A stretch of DNA of 64,000 bases. Origin: Oreohelix idahoensis. Taxonomy: Eukaryota > Mollusca > Gastropoda > Stylommatophora > Oreohelicidae. The DNA lies in NCBI GenBank assembly GCA_024509875.1, contig JAMPIV010009927.1, forward strand, positions 46,001-110,000, given 5' to 3'. Below the pieces are notes generated by a model, which did not search any database, was not told the DNA's origin, and worked only from the letters and a program-made list of their open reading frames with translations. The translations under genes were made by a program, and so were the position numbers. This document shows, piece by piece, positions 45,961-57,542 of this stretch (position 1 is the stretch's first letter; every line of letters starts with the position of its first letter).

Positions 45961-46055
45961 TACCCAGGGTTCGAACCCCGTACCTTCCGTACGACAACAA
46001 CGCCTAACTATACAAGCGAATCACACTAACCTCACGGCCAGCTAGGCATCCCCAA
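45961..46055 (-). ncRNA. tRNA-derived SINE head
   Basis: Minus strand carries an A box (TGGCCGTGAGG, 46030-46040) and a B box (GGTTCGAACCC, 45968-45978) at tRNA-like spacing, so an RNA polymerase III promoter is likely. Stems do not form a good tRNA, so I call it a SINE head and not a tRNA gene. Its 3' end was not located. Confidence 0.6.
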
Positions 46056-46059
46056 TAAA

Positions 46060-47015
46060 AGGATGCTTTACTGACCGGTCATCAGTGCGAAACACAAGAC
46101 AACACCGGAAGTTTTCCAGCCCACAATAATTTCGGCATCGATCTATAGACAATTATGAATCGTTTGATACGCACTGGGGAGACTAGGCTGGGGTGAACAC
46201 TCTTCTTCTAGCTACATGAACCTAGCCTGGGTCTAGCATTGTCGACAAACTAAGTAGAAACTTCTCGTTGCAATATAAACTTTGGCAGCTCCAGATAGAA
46301 GATAAATTTTGACGAAGAAGTGAAAGAACCGTTACGACACTAAAAAGCCAATCGAATGACTCACGTTTTATGATGACCATAGGTTGTTTTCCAGACTGCA
46401 GAAATTTAACTCCATCCTCATCATCAACATGTTTAATTATTAAAGTCAGTACACTCAGAAAACCTGTGTTGAGAACTAGAGTGATATTTCTCGGGTAGAG
46501 ATGTTGACTGAGCTTTGATCATTTGGTCACTCCGTGTCCGTGATTACATTGTTTTCTCAGTTCTCAAGTTGATTCCTGTCTACCATGTTTATTGATGTTT
46601 ACGTTTCACCACTTGAATGTTACTGTAAATAGAACTGACACATAACAAAAACTATACACGGCGCCAAGTGTTAACCACTGTACTATATACAACCAAATAC
46701 AATACTCCACTATCTACGAGGGCCACAGATATGAAATGGCAACCGTCTTTGGTTAGTCAGTGAACAACACCCCACTCAGGTTAGTGTTAAATTCCACCGA
46801 CACTGCTTCGAGGTATGGTTGCACTGTTATTATGTGATAGTTAAAGTTAGTTGCTTATCCTTTACAGGACGTGGCAATCAACCCCAGCTTTTATTGGCTG
46901 TTTGTGATTTTTCTAGGCAATTTTTTCATTCAGTAGTTTGCCATTGCTTTCTGAACGGTACGGCGCTTATACCATTGTTAAAAATCCACACAAAGCGATC
47001 TGTTACCAAACCGCC
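46060..47015. other. no recognisable gene
   Basis: No domain or repeat boundary seen. Confidence 0.35.
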
Positions 47016-47019
47016 TGCA

Positions 47020-47095
47020 GCAGGTTTCGAACCTGGTATATCTGGATTTTGAAACTGCGTTCATATCCATTAGGCCACAGACGCCGAATATGTGA
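47020..47095 (-). ncRNA. tRNA-derived SINE head or tRNA pseudogene
   Basis: Minus: GCGTCTGTGGCCTAATGGAT (A box, 47074-47093 region) and GGTTCGAAACC (B box, 47023-47033). The A-box region resembles the tRNA-Arg pattern GTGGCCTAATGGATA. Acceptor arms do not pair. Confidence 0.55.
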
Positions 47096-47099
47096 TAGT

Positions 47100-48600
47100 A
47101 GGTTCTGTAATAATGTGTCATATACAATAAGACTGCCAGCCCCATTCACAACCTCATTACACATGCCTCTTGCGACATGCAGTAGGCTTATTTTCTCTTT
47201 TTTTTAAGGAGGCACCAGAGCACGACACGGAATGGAAGGTGTTCATTTAGAATAATTGTAATGCTCCCATCAACTTTCTGTCCTTCTGTGTTTATCTCCT
47301 CAGCATTTCATGAAAAAGTTGTCATCATTTTAGCCATGAACACGGCATCATCAGCATATGTATGTACGTATGAACATGTATGAGAAAGAGAAAGGGGGGG
47401 AGGGGGGGGGGGGGGGGGGGGAACTTAGATCTTTGCAATTTTTTTTTTTTTTCATAAGTGGGTTAAAGTCACTATCTACCTTTAATTTTTAGCTCAGTCA
47501 CACTTTACTTACACGAATACAAGTTCAGATGGTTCGATCAGACTTTCGTGACTTAATCTCTTCCTGAAAAAAGTTATTTAGATGGCATAATGTACTAAAA
47601 CCTGGCCGAAACGACTTAAGACCATGTCTGGTGTCTTATCTCTGACTCGTTGTGGCATGTCTCTATGTGAAATTATCTTGCGTGAATGACTAAAGGATCT
47701 CTGGGGTTAGGAATATAGGTAAGGTGTCTAGCTAGGACGAAGATAAGGAAATTACCTATGTCGTTAACGCCTACTTAGTGACGGACGTTTCCAGAACAGT
47801 AGAGAAAAAGAAGTGAGATCTAAGACCATCATCGACAACCAGTACAACTACCAGTGGAGGAAAGAAAGATAAGTGGACACAAGATTTGATCAAATCTACC
47901 AGCTTCATGGGTATATTTTTGGCAGGAAAACGGCCATGATTACCATGGTTTCGCCTAATAAATGTCAATGCGGAACGGGACACATTCTTCAAAACTCTAC
48001 AGCTCAAAGTGACGTTCGACATTAAACCTGGCCAGCCGGTGCGGAGCTGTAAAAGTAGCTTTGTGGCTACAGTAAGGAGCTGGAAAAGACTGAAGGTTCA
48101 ACCTGGCGACAGACCTGTAGATTTAGTATGCCAAGCAACTGAAAGCAGAATAAAAAAAGGAAGATTAAGCTATTAAAATATAACATTTAATAATAATATT
48201 TAAACTTGATACTAGCTATAAATCAAAAACACTGTTGCCGCTCTGATAATTCCCAGTGCAGGGACAAAAAAAACTTTGGGGTCACAAAAGAAAAAATAGT
48301 CATCAATAGTGTATCATCAACTGCTATCTCTACATCGAAGGTTGACTGCTGTGCGTCTCCAATATCTATTGTCTCTTGTCCTGATAGTGCACTCTGTTAG
48401 ACTCTTTCCTGTTCATCTCTCTATTTTTAAGGAAATGGGAGGAGAGTGGACTAGCATCAGATGATCTCCCTTTGGCTCTGTTCACCACCTTGTTGGTCTA
48501 CCTTGTTCAACCTAACGTGTCGGTTACAATTGTCGCGGATTGTCTACCCTCCTTTGCAGTAGTGGTCTCAAAAGGGCCAAACTCCGGTAAAAGGATGATG
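47100..48600. other. no recognisable gene; long G and T runs
   Basis: A run of about 28 mostly G bases at 47394-47422 is followed by a 13-T run. A minus frame at 48022-47771 (RVLKNVSRSALTFIRRNHG) looks like real but unnamed protein sequence. Confidence 0.3.
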
Positions 48601-48606
48601 ATTACA

Positions 48607-48981
48607 TCACATGTTCCCCCCCCCCCCTCCCCCTTTCCTAAGATATTTATTACATATCAAGATTCGGGAGTCCACATTTTTTTCTTCATGCCTTCCTCTA
48701 ATGTCGTTCATAGTGATAGTGTTTTCCTCTTCTTCTTCGAGAAGTTTGTTCGGCCGGCAGTGGGTACAATTGTGTACGTACTTCCGTATGTCAATCCACC
48801 TTCCTGACAAGAAGTTGTATGCATTAATATCGCACAAAGTCGTTCCCAATGAGGGCAACACATGTCTCGCTTTCATGGTGTGAGATCTGAGTGAGAGTCG
48901 ATCAACAAGTTCCTTTCCGTATCTCACTTGGCGATATAACACGAAGTCTTCTTTGTAGAATGTTCCCGCGGCAGTACACAA
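48607..48981 (-). pseudogene. integrase zinc-finger-like fragment (LTR element debris)
   Basis: TFYKEDFVLYRQVRYGKELV, then HVLPSLGTTLCDINAYNFLS and KYVHNCTHCRPNK. The layout, a xLYR line followed by a His-rich stretch and a final CxxC, resembles the HHCC domain of Ty3/gypsy integrases. The C terminus runs into a poly-G/A artefact. Weak. Confidence 0.4.
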
Positions 48982-49048
48982 CTGTGATATTTCCTATTTT
49001 TTCAGAGCAGGGCGCTAAGGTGTCTTCATCAGCCTGCGCCTTTCTCAG

Positions 49049-49321
49049 TTATGATGTGCTGAGAAGAAACGATGAATAGCTCTCCATCGTTGGGAGTTGT
49101 GTAACCTCCTCCATCTCCTTCCTTGTAGCTAAATGATTTTGGTTTCTCAGGCAACAGTAGTCCAAGCAATCTTTCACATGTTGTCGAATGTCTCCTTTTA
49201 TGCCCGACCGAAAGTTTTCAAGGAAAACATGCCTAGTTAAGGCGCGTGTGTCTCGTTGGGGATTGTAGATGGAGTTTATGCTTTTGCTGCATCGGGCAAG
49301 TTCGATATGGGACTGGGACAA
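49049..49321 (-). pseudogene. second integrase-like fragment
   Basis: VFLENFRSGIKGDIRQHVKD, CLDYCCLRNQNH, comparable with the ENFxWPGMKxDVxxWCxxCxxCxRRK core of gypsy integrase zinc fingers, but with Trp-Pro lost. Belongs to the same minus-strand debris as 48607-48981. Confidence 0.4.
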
Positions 49322-49651
49322 CTAACTGTCTCGTGTTTCAGACCCATTTGTAAAGTAAACCACTCTCCCTATAATATGCTACGTGTGGAGTGTGAAAATA
49401 GTTGTCATGAAACGTTGCAAAGCAAGGTTTTAATGTTTAATCATCCCGTTGTGCCTTCTTCAGCTCCGATATGTTAGGGCTGGTTTAGGGGCCACTTTGG
49501 CTTGCACTGAGTTCTCTCTCTGTCTCTCTTTCTTGGTTCATCCTGGAGCTTTTAGAGCTGTCCCCTAGGAAGACATATTTCTTTCCTAGGATCAGAGGAT
49601 ATACTAAAACACCTAAAACTGCGGCTTTATTCAGTCATTCAGTATACCGCG

Positions 49652-49885
49652 TTAAAGCGTCAACTGCCGCAACTGGAAGGGACATTCTTCAGAGGCCCCT
49701 TGTATTTCTAAAGTTTCACCAGTGTGCTGGTAGGCCTTCGCCAAAGATATTGAGATAAGAGCTTTGAAATCTACCCCTGAAGTATAAATGCAGTATACTG
49801 ATTGGTTACCAACAGTTACTTTCTCTTTGGTGGGGGAATGACGGGGATTTTGTTGGATTGTCGTTAGGTGATGACTCCATGTCAA
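49652..49885 (-). pseudogene. possible retropepsin relic
   Basis: VYCIYTSGVDFKALISISLA resembles an aspartic protease active-site line in which D-T/S-G has become Y-T-S-G. Minus strand, upstream of the integrase-like debris. Tentative. Confidence 0.25.
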
Positions 49886-49899
49886 CCTTTTTAACGGAC

Positions 49900-50615
49900 G
49901 TACAACATTGCAAGGGCCTGTTTTCCATCACTTACTTTATGATGTAAATTGCGTGTCAGTTTGGCACGATTTACACCATCGTTTCCCGGTGCTCTAGGGT
50001 TGATTACCTTGATGCCCCGAATGATTCAGCCCAGTGTTGTTAAAACACATCAGAGCTCCTCGTAGACTCTGGAATGAGCCATAAGTGGTAGCTAAGGCTT
50101 CGAATCTATTTAAACAGATGTCAATTTCTTCTGAGGCACCTGAAGAGAATTACAATCCGAAGCACCCTTGGGAACCAACAGCGGCTGAGGCAGACGTCAA
50201 CCTACCCCACTGGAGGCTATTACTTTAATACTGGTAACCACTGGACATTTCAATTCTTCTTAATAGGTCCATCACATTTTAAATCATCCGATGATTCTCA
50301 GTTTCATTGTTCCATTTGTTCTAAACCAAGTTATTTATTTTAAATCTTCTTTAATCCACAATTGCCTCCACGGCTGGCGGAGTTATGGATTAAAGTTGCT
50401 ACCATAAGTGAAATGGGTTCATTTTCGATACAAGACAACAGGAGGCTGAGACGCTTGGGAGTCATGACCCAAGTGGGCCCGCCTTCCTTAGAGTGTAAAG
50501 GAGTATACTGGGCCGAAACACTTGTCGGATGGGGGGACTTCTTCTGATGATCAGATTGCCTCCTGTTGTATCGCTCTGTAAAGAGTTTCCTATCATAAAT
50601 CTTGTTAAGCTCTAA
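49900..50615. other. no recognisable gene
   Basis: Short frames in both directions, no motif. Confidence 0.35.
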
Positions 50616-50617
50616 GT

Positions 50618-50824
50618 CAGAGGTTTTCAAACTGTGCGTCGCGGTTCCCAGGGGCGTCGCGGCCCTCGGCTAAGGGCGTCGCGGTGGTTTGGGAAAAGTA
50701 TTGGGCTCGATATTATGAGCCAAGGTCCATCAATACATATAGATCTTCGTAGTATAGAGAGCAGCCGCGGTGATTTATGCACAGGTCAAGGGAGCCGCGG
50801 ACCAAAAATGTTTGAAAACCTCTG
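50618..50824. mobile_element. hAT-type MITE, 207 bp
   Basis: Perfect 15-bp terminal inverted repeats, CAGAGGTTTTCAAAC and GTTTGAAAACCTCTG. The interior is rich in GTCGCGG and GCCGCGG words. CTAAGT lies directly on both sides (50612-50617, 50825-50830); hAT elements make 8-bp duplications, so two bases may have been lost. Confidence 0.8.
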
Positions 50825-50867
50825 CTAAGTGAATAGTTAAACCTATGTATCTGTAACTGAAAAGCTA

Positions 50868-50875
50868 TAGTTGTG
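50868..50875. repeat. 8-bp target-site duplication of the hAT element (left)
   Basis: TAGTTGTG. It matches TAGTTGTA after the near right end (55888-55895, 7 of 8) and TAGTTGTG after the far right end (57543-57550, 8 of 8). Confidence 0.75.
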
Positions 50876-51562
50876 TAAGGTGACCAGACGTCCCGGTTTT
50901 TCCGGGACAGTCCCGGTTTTCGACCATTTTTGATAATTTGTCCCGACTTTTTTTCGATGCAATCCGGGACCCCAATTTGTCCCGGTTTTGGACGAATTTG
51001 CCAATTTGGCATAAATCTCACAGATTAAAAAAAAATTATTATTCCGTGGCTGACTTGAGGGAATTGTTAATTATTAGTGAACTGGCGTCGAAACAGCAAG
51101 AGAGGTTGTCAGGACCGCGAATTAGTTTTGTAGTTCCAATGTGATATTCGCAGTTATTTGAAATTTTAGGTAGTGGTAAAGTACCAAGATTTTGCGTACG
51201 GTATACGTTTATTTAATTTAAACGGTGAACTATTTGTGCATATTTTGTTATTGTTGTAAGAAAATGGTACCAAAGCGTAAATGCAGTTTCAATGAAGATT
51301 TACAAAAGGAATATCCGTTTGTTAAAAAGAGTACATCAAACTTCAATGTACGAGCAATATATGGGCAATATATGGGCCTCCGGGTTTTCGATAAGCTATA
51401 GGAGACGTGGTGATATTAAGAACCACATAAGCAGTAAGAAACATAAGAGAGCTGTCGTTACAGCTACATCAAGCTCGTCGTTAACCACTTTCTTCAGAGC
51501 TGATAAAATTGGTGACCAAGAAGAGCAATTAGCTGCTATAGAAGGCGCCTTTGCATACCATA

Positions 51563-53745
51563 CAGTACTTACTTACTTATTTAGTCGTTCCCCTTCTACC
51601 GTGAGGTGTAGAGGTTTGGAAGAGAGAGCGCCAGACTATCCTATCGGCTGTCTTCCTCCTGGCCTGGTTCCATTCTAGTCCTCGGTCCTTCAAAGATTGT
51701 CTAATGTTGTCCTCCCAAAGGACTCTCGGTCGTCCTGGGGGTCTGGATCCCTGGCTCTTTGTTTCCCATGCTTGTCGTGGTAGTCGATCTCCTCCCATTC
51801 TGCAGACATTGCCAAACCATCTTAGTTGGGACTGTTCTACTTGGGTTTGCAGGGGGTGACATTTTAGGCCTTGACGTATCGTCTGGTTGCGGACCATGTC
51901 TCTTCTTGTTACTTCAACCACCTTCCTCAGATACCTCATTTCTGAGGTTTGGATCTGGCTTTTGTGGGTTGTAGTCATTGCCCATGACTCGCATCCATAT
52001 GTCAAGACTGGGACATAGGTGGAGCGGTATACAGCCATCTTCGTTTTCTTACCAACCTCTCTCTTGCTGAGGAATCCTCGATTTATGGCATGAAAACGTC
52101 TCCCAGTTGCTGTTTTTTGAGTGGCCAACACTTCTTTGATGCCCCACTTTCGGTCTATACTAGCTCCGAGATATTAAAGTGGTTGACCTGCTCCAGGACC
52201 TGTTCTCCCAGCTTAATCTGATGTCTTCTTTCTTCTCGTGATATCACCATGGATTTTGTTTTAGAGCTACTTATGACCATCCCTCTCTTCTCCAGCTCTT
52301 CCTTCCAGACTTGCAGGTTGGATTGGATATGTTCCTCTGATTTAGCAATCAGGGCAACATCATCAGCAAATGCCAGCTCTGAAATACATACCTGTCTCAT
52401 CTTCTAGTACCCCACTGAATACTTTCTTGTTCTCTCCTTACATAATTTGATAACATCGTCCATGAGGAGTATGAAAAGATAAGGTGACAGGATATCACCT
52501 TGTCTTACATCAGTGGTGGTCCTGAACTCTTCTGACTTATGGTTTGCTGTCCTCACATAATTCCTGCAAGACTTGTAGAAGCTCTGTATAGCATGAATCA
52601 GAGGTGCTGGAATGTTCTTCCTTGCCAAACAGTCCCAAAGTTTGCTCCAGGGGACCCTGTCAAACGCCTTTTCCAGATCTATGAAACAAAGATGGATCTC
52701 ACTCTTATACTCAAGGGCCTTTTCGCTCAGTTGTCTGAGTGTGAAGATTAGCTCTTGAGTACTTCGGTTTGCTCGGAATCCGCACTGGACCTCATCCAAT
52801 TGTGGCTCAGCTAGGCGTCGGAGTCTCTGCTCTAGGATTTTAGAGTAGATTTTACCAGGGACACTGAGAAGGGATATGCTTCTATGGTTTCCACATTGTC
52901 GATTGTCACCCTTTTTGAAAATTGGTGTTATAATGGCAATCTCCCAATCCTTTGGTATGGTCTTGTTACACCATGCTGCCTGTAGGACCCTTAAGAGTAA
53001 TAGGTCGCCTGATGCTCCCATGTACTTAACCATTTCTGGTGCTATACCATCATGCCCTGCTGCTTTGCCCATCTTGATTTTCTCAAGTGTAGACTTCAGT
53101 TCTTCCATCTTTATGTCATCTTCATCACCATTTGTTTCCTCTTCTGTGCTAGTGGTTATCATTTCTGATGCTTGACCTTGCTCACCATCAAGGAGTTCTG
53201 AGAAATATTCTTTCCATCTTTCCATTACTTCCTTCGGGGTAGTAAGCAATTTGCCTTGCTTGTCCTTTATAAATTTGAGAGGACATTGTTTTTCTTTCCT
53301 CATGTTCTTTAGGGTCTTATAGAACAATTTCTGGTTTTCTTGTGCATCTTTTTCTAGCTTTTCTCCAAATTCTTCCCAGGACTTCTGTTTTGCTGCTAGC
53401 ACTTTGTTCTTTGCTTCTGTTCTGAGTGTCACATATTCTCTATATTTCTCTATTTGTCCTGCTGTGTTTTTAGCTCCTAAATATTGTTTCCATGCCATTT
53501 CTTCTCTCTTATTTTCTCTTTGACTTCTTCTGTCCACCAAGGTGTCCTCTTTCTCTTGTTCCCAAGTCGGACTTCACCACATGCTTCTGCAGCAGCTGTC
53601 TTTATGATGTCCTTGAATTTAAGCCACAGGGTTTCCAAGTCATCAGGCTGTTCTTCTGTGTTTCTCACCGCTGGAGCAATAAGCCCCTGCTCACTGCAGA
53701 ATCTGAGGAGTCGCTTTCCATTGTCATTGACAGTATCACTTCAGG
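51563..53745 (-). mobile_element. LINE inserted in the hAT transposase (endonuclease end, RT, C terminus)
   Basis: Minus: GDTVNDNGKRLLRFCSEQ (end of the APE endonuclease), TPWWTEEVKEKIREKK, KNMRKEKQCPLKFIKDKQGK, RWKEYFSELLDGE, KMGKAAGHDGIAPEM, GNHRSISLLSVPGKIYSKIL, CGFRANRSTQELIFTLRQL, LCFIDLEKAFDRVPW and TDVRQGDILSPYLF in one 378-codon frame. The frame then breaks near 52400, ISELAFADDVALIAKSE follows (catalytic FADD intact), and after a second break, the C-terminal frame 52131-51577 with RPPGRPRVLWEDNIRQSL. It ends in an ACTTACTTACTT (plus-strand) tail. This is the longest copy of the family also seen at 21000 and 25408. Type: RTE-like. Confidence 0.9.
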
Positions 53746-54466
53746 TTACTTTAGAGCCAAAATTTGCATGTGCACGTACGAAAACAGAAGCCATTATTCG
53801 AAATGTCTTGGCACCCCATATTCTAAATGAGTTACGGTGTGACATAGAAAAGTATACATTTATTACTGTACTGACAGATGCATCCAACCACAAAGAATTC
53901 AAGATTTTTCCTTTGCTTGTCTGATACTTTGATCACAGTAATGGAGTGAAAATTAAAATATTAGAGTTAAAGTCATTGCCAGATGAAACATCAGATATTG
54001 TAAGTAGTTTTCTTAATGACTGCATAACTGAAAATTTTTTAAACAGGAAAGTAGTTGGATTATGCGCAGACAACACAAATTCCAATTTTGGAGGTGCTGA
54101 AGGGAAAGGACAGAACGATGTTTTCATAAAACTGCAAGAAAACCTTGGACATGGTCTTATATGAGTTGGGTGTGCAGGTCATATTTTCCACAACACTGTT
54201 CGAACAGCTGCAGATGTACTGCCTGTTGATGTCGAGCTGATTATTGCTAAAATTTATCTACTCTTCAAATCATACACAGTACGAGTTGAAAGACTCAAGG
54301 AGTTTTGCCAGTTTGTGGAAACAAACTTCAAGATGATCTTAGGTTATGCTCAGACTAGGTGGCTTGCTCTGCTGCCTGCTGTTGAAAGGGTTCTTCAGAT
54401 TTTCCTGCCTTTAAAATCATATTTTTCAATCTCAAGACAGATGACCAGTTTTTATACAGACATTCT

Positions 54467-54791
54467 CAAGGGAGCCGCGCTAGCGTAGTGGTTACCACAC
54501 CGCTCTGGCGACCGGGTGATCCAGGATCAAACCCGGGCGACGGCATTTGAGGATTTTTCGTCGACCGGGATTTGGACTGGATTAACTCGAGACCTGGCGA
54601 GAACATTTGAAGGAGTGTCGTCGACCAGGGATTGGCGGCTCCTGAGCCGACCCAGCTCTAATGGGTACCTCCGATATCGGCGAGTATCTGTACAAGAAAA
54701 AAGGGATACTCACGTAAAATCAATGTCAGGTTAGACATTAATAATAACCTGAGATTTCGCCTCGAGTATTAGCGGGCGTACGAAAAAAAAA
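54467..54791 (+). mobile_element. tRNA-derived SINE with 13-bp target-site duplication
   Basis: GGGAGCCGCGCTAGCGTAGT head with A box (54481-54491) and B box (GGATCAAACCC, 54534-54544), a unique body and an A-rich end. ATACAGACATTCT occurs at 54454-54466 and 54792-54804, an exact duplication of hAT sequence. The head resembles the SINE at 60610. Confidence 0.93.
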
Positions 54792-55899
54792 ATACAGACA
54801 TTCTTTGAAAATCCTCTATCTGAGACATGGCTTGTTTTTGTTCACAGTCAGGCCTCTCCATTCCACGAAGCAGTGCAAAAAATAGAGGGACAGACGGTCA
54901 CTGATATTTGAAGTCATTGACAGCATCAACTGGTTGAAAACTATTTTGAAGTCCAAACTGGAAAACTGTTTCTTGCCATCAAGAGTTAAGCTAATCCTTG
55001 AAAAGCTGGAAATGGAAGGACTTCCAAAGGAGGATGTGAAAAAGTTTCATGCTAGCGTTTCTTCGTTCTATGAAACAGCTTTCACTTATTTGAATAAATC
55101 GGCTGCAAAAAATTTTCAAGACCTACAATCCTACAGCTGGGTAACGCTGAACAGAATACCAATTTGGACAGATATTGAGATATCATCATCACTAGTGATT
55201 CAAATATTACCTTCAGCCCACTTTACAGAAACTGAAATTTATGACGAATATGTCTATATGAAGCAGTTTGATACTTCTCAGAAAATTAGTGAATGGAGTG
55301 CCAAAAAAACATTGCCACCACAACGTTGGATTGAAATGGTTTCCCACTTCAAAAACAATAATGTGACATTTTCAAATATTTTGAAGTTGGCAGAGTTTTT
55401 TTTTCTGTCTACCTGGAACAAATGCTGCCACAGAAAGAGTGTTTTCTTTGATGAACAGCTTATGGGCAAGTGATAAAACACAGCTAGGTGTTGAAACTTT
55501 GAAAGCTATGTTGACAACCAAAGTGAACTGTGAGGAAAAATGTGTCGAGTTTTTTAAGATGCTGCTTGCAAAGAAGGATCTACTGATAAAACTCCACTCA
55601 TCTGAAAAGTACAGTAACTCAGCTTCACCTTAAGTAAGGATTATTGATGTTTTTCTCTCTTATTAGTTTAAGTAGTTAAACTTATACAGTAAAATGTACG
55701 TTATTCAGTGTTATTCAAATGTATATATAAAATGTATATTATTTTAAATTGACATCAACTTGATTTTTCCGGGACATGTCCCGACTTTTGACCTTTTCTT
55801 TACCCTTTTGTCCCGATTTTTTGCATTGAAATAGGTCAAATCTACTATTTTGTCCCGGATTAGGGTTTTGAAAATATGGTCACCTTATAGTTGTATCCT

Positions 55900-56560
55900 G
55901 TTGACCTAACTGCTCATAAAGCATTTAGAGGAAAATTGTAGTCACCGTGAACTGGTTGAGATTATTACTGGTATAAATTGTCCTGTGAATCCGCTCACAT
56001 TCAAGTGACAGAGTAATAAACTTGTTAGTATTATATAATGCTCTTCCAGCGGAGATAATTAACTAAAGTGATAACCTTCAACAAGTTGAATGTCTTTTGA
56101 GACTTTTGATTATTTTCCAATGCTTTATTGATTTAATGTTGTAATTAAATTTGATTTCATTTCAAGCTTTTTAAACAGAAAAGAGAAACCGTATAAATAA
56201 ATTGTAAATATTTACCAGCAGACTTACTTACTTACTTAAGTTGAGTTCAAGTTCTTGTTGGTAGATAATTTAGTTAATACCCCTAGCAGAGTCAATAATA
56301 ATAATAATATAATCATAGGAGGATCTTGAGAGGGAGCCCATAGGAATCTAGGAACATATAATATTATCTTACCTAGAAACTTATACAGCTTGATCCTACC
56401 TTTGATGTCTATACACACTTATTCTTTTCAGAAAAGGGGGTATTACTTTTAAGACCAGACTCTTATCTGGCACTATCCTGGTATCACCTGATACAACTTT
56501 GGGTCCATAATATCTCATAATTTCAAATAACATCTACACTCTCGTGACAACAATATAACA
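55900..56560. other. no recognisable gene
   Basis: Contains an (ACTT)4 stretch at 56222. AT-rich. Confidence 0.35.
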
Positions 56561-56569
56561 ATGACTGGT

Positions 56570-56870
56570 CACAACATGTCTCGATGCTGGACCTAGTATA
56601 GTGAAATAACATTTCTCTCCGTTAAAGCAGTAATTGCCATGGGACGACCTTTATCTTTTTCGTCTAATTGATAGAATAGTTAGAGACGCTGGTCTCTCAT
56701 GGCAAAGATGCGTTTTCACAAGCTCCAGTCTATCCAGCTGTAAATAGGTACCTGACTTTGCTCTTCGGGTCGGGAAGGAAAAGGCAGCGATAAAGGGAAC
56801 TCGATGCTATACCTAGTATAGTGAAGTCTCAAACATTTCACTCCCTCACGACAGTATCTGTTATGTGACT
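56570..56870 (+). repeat. SINE-like repeat
   Basis: Contains GTCTATCCAGCTGTAAATAG followed by GTACCTGAC, which resembles the conserved core of some invertebrate SINEs. CTCGATGCTGGACCTAGTAT (56580) and CTCGATGCTATACCTAGTAT (56800) frame it as imperfect direct repeats, possibly a duplication. Confidence 0.4.
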
Positions 56871-56994
56871 ACTTTTGTTGTTTCAGAGCCAGACTTCTAA
56901 GTAGTTTTGTTCTCTCTTGTGTTAATACTTGTATGTCATGTGACGTTGGCAGTTTGGTTGTATACATTTTTGCTTCACAGTGGTAGTGTCGCAG

Positions 56995-57542
56995 CAGCTT
57001 CACCTTAACTCTTTAACCCCCAAGAGCCAGTATACTGTACTTCCCGCTAGACCCATTTGGCCCAATCAACAGTATACTGGCTTTCGTATCTCTTGATCCT
57101 TTCTAGGGCTGTTTTCTAATTTTGACAACTCAAAAACGCTATTTTCTTAAAGTATGGCCATCCATTATGGACTTTTGTTATTTATGAATATGAACATTTA
57201 AAAAAATTATTTCCAAACAAAAACAATAAAAACGTACTGGTATGGCCATTTTTGTTTGGGCCAAACCCACTTTTTTGCTTGGGACTGAAAGTAAGGATCA
57301 TTGATGTTTTTCTCTCTTATTAGTTTAAGTAGTTAAACTTATACAGTAAAATGTATGTTATTCAATGTTATTCAAATGTATTTATAAAATGTAAATTATT
57401 TTAAACTGACATCAACTTGATTTTTTGGGACATGTCCCGACTTTTGAGCTTTTCTTTACCCTTTTGTCCCGATTTTTTGTATTGAAATAGGTCAAATCTA
57501 CTATTTTGTCCGGATTAGGGTTTTGAGAAAATGGTCACCTTA
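56995..57542 (+). repeat. second copy of the hAT right end
   Basis: From CAGCTTCACC to TGGTCACCTTA this repeats 55620-55887 (about 270 bp, roughly 90% or better by eye), with a 0.28 kb insert after its TTAA. It is followed by TAGTTGTG, identical to the left-end flank at 50868-50875. Confidence 0.85.
57009..57286. mobile_element. small TTAA-targeted insert (piggyBac-like MITE)
   Basis: Sits exactly after TTAA (57005-57008) in the hAT right-end copy; the equivalent site at 55630-55633 is empty. Left end CTCTTTAACCCCCAAG and right end (reversed) CAGTCCCAAG are only partly symmetrical; a TTTGGCCCAA motif occurs inverted near both ends. The right TTAA has become GAAA or TGAA. Confidence 0.55.

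Larger units (their letters stand above)
51264..55633 (+). pseudogene. hAT-like transposase, interrupted
   Basis: Pieces on plus: 51264 MVPKRKCSFNEDLQKEY and a BED-like finger whose first Cys pair has been lost but whose HISSKKHK remains; break by a LINE; about 53746 LEPKFACARTKTEAIIRNVL, ITVLTDASNHKEFKI, VVGLCADNTNSNFGGAEG, VGCAGHIFHNTV; break by a SINE at 54454-54804; 54934-55473 with KLENCFLPSRVKLILEKLEM; and after a frameshift in a T run, GTNAATERVFSLMNSLWA, the hAT C-terminal dimerisation block, ending at the TAA at 55631. In-frame stops also occur near 53922 and 54162. The two Asp-containing blocks (TDAS and ADN) fit the hAT catalytic pattern. Confidence 0.82.
50876..55887 (+). mobile_element. 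hAT-like DNA transposon, 5.0 kb including later insertions
   Basis: Ends TAAGGTGACCA... and ...TGGTCACCTTA as inverted repeats, with many subterminal TCCCGG/CCGGGA words on both sides (50890-50992 and 55768-55870), probably transposase-binding sites. It carries a broken transposase gene, a minus-strand LINE (51563-53745) and a SINE (54467-54791). Without them the element is about 2.5 kb. Confidence 0.85.

Noticed and set aside
45961..47095. Genuine tRNA genes on the minus strand
   Set aside because: A and B boxes are present, but acceptor and anticodon stems do not pair; SINE heads are more likely.
48472..49079. Plus-strand frames of 62-111 codons
   Set aside because: Overlap integrase-like minus-strand debris and have no motif.
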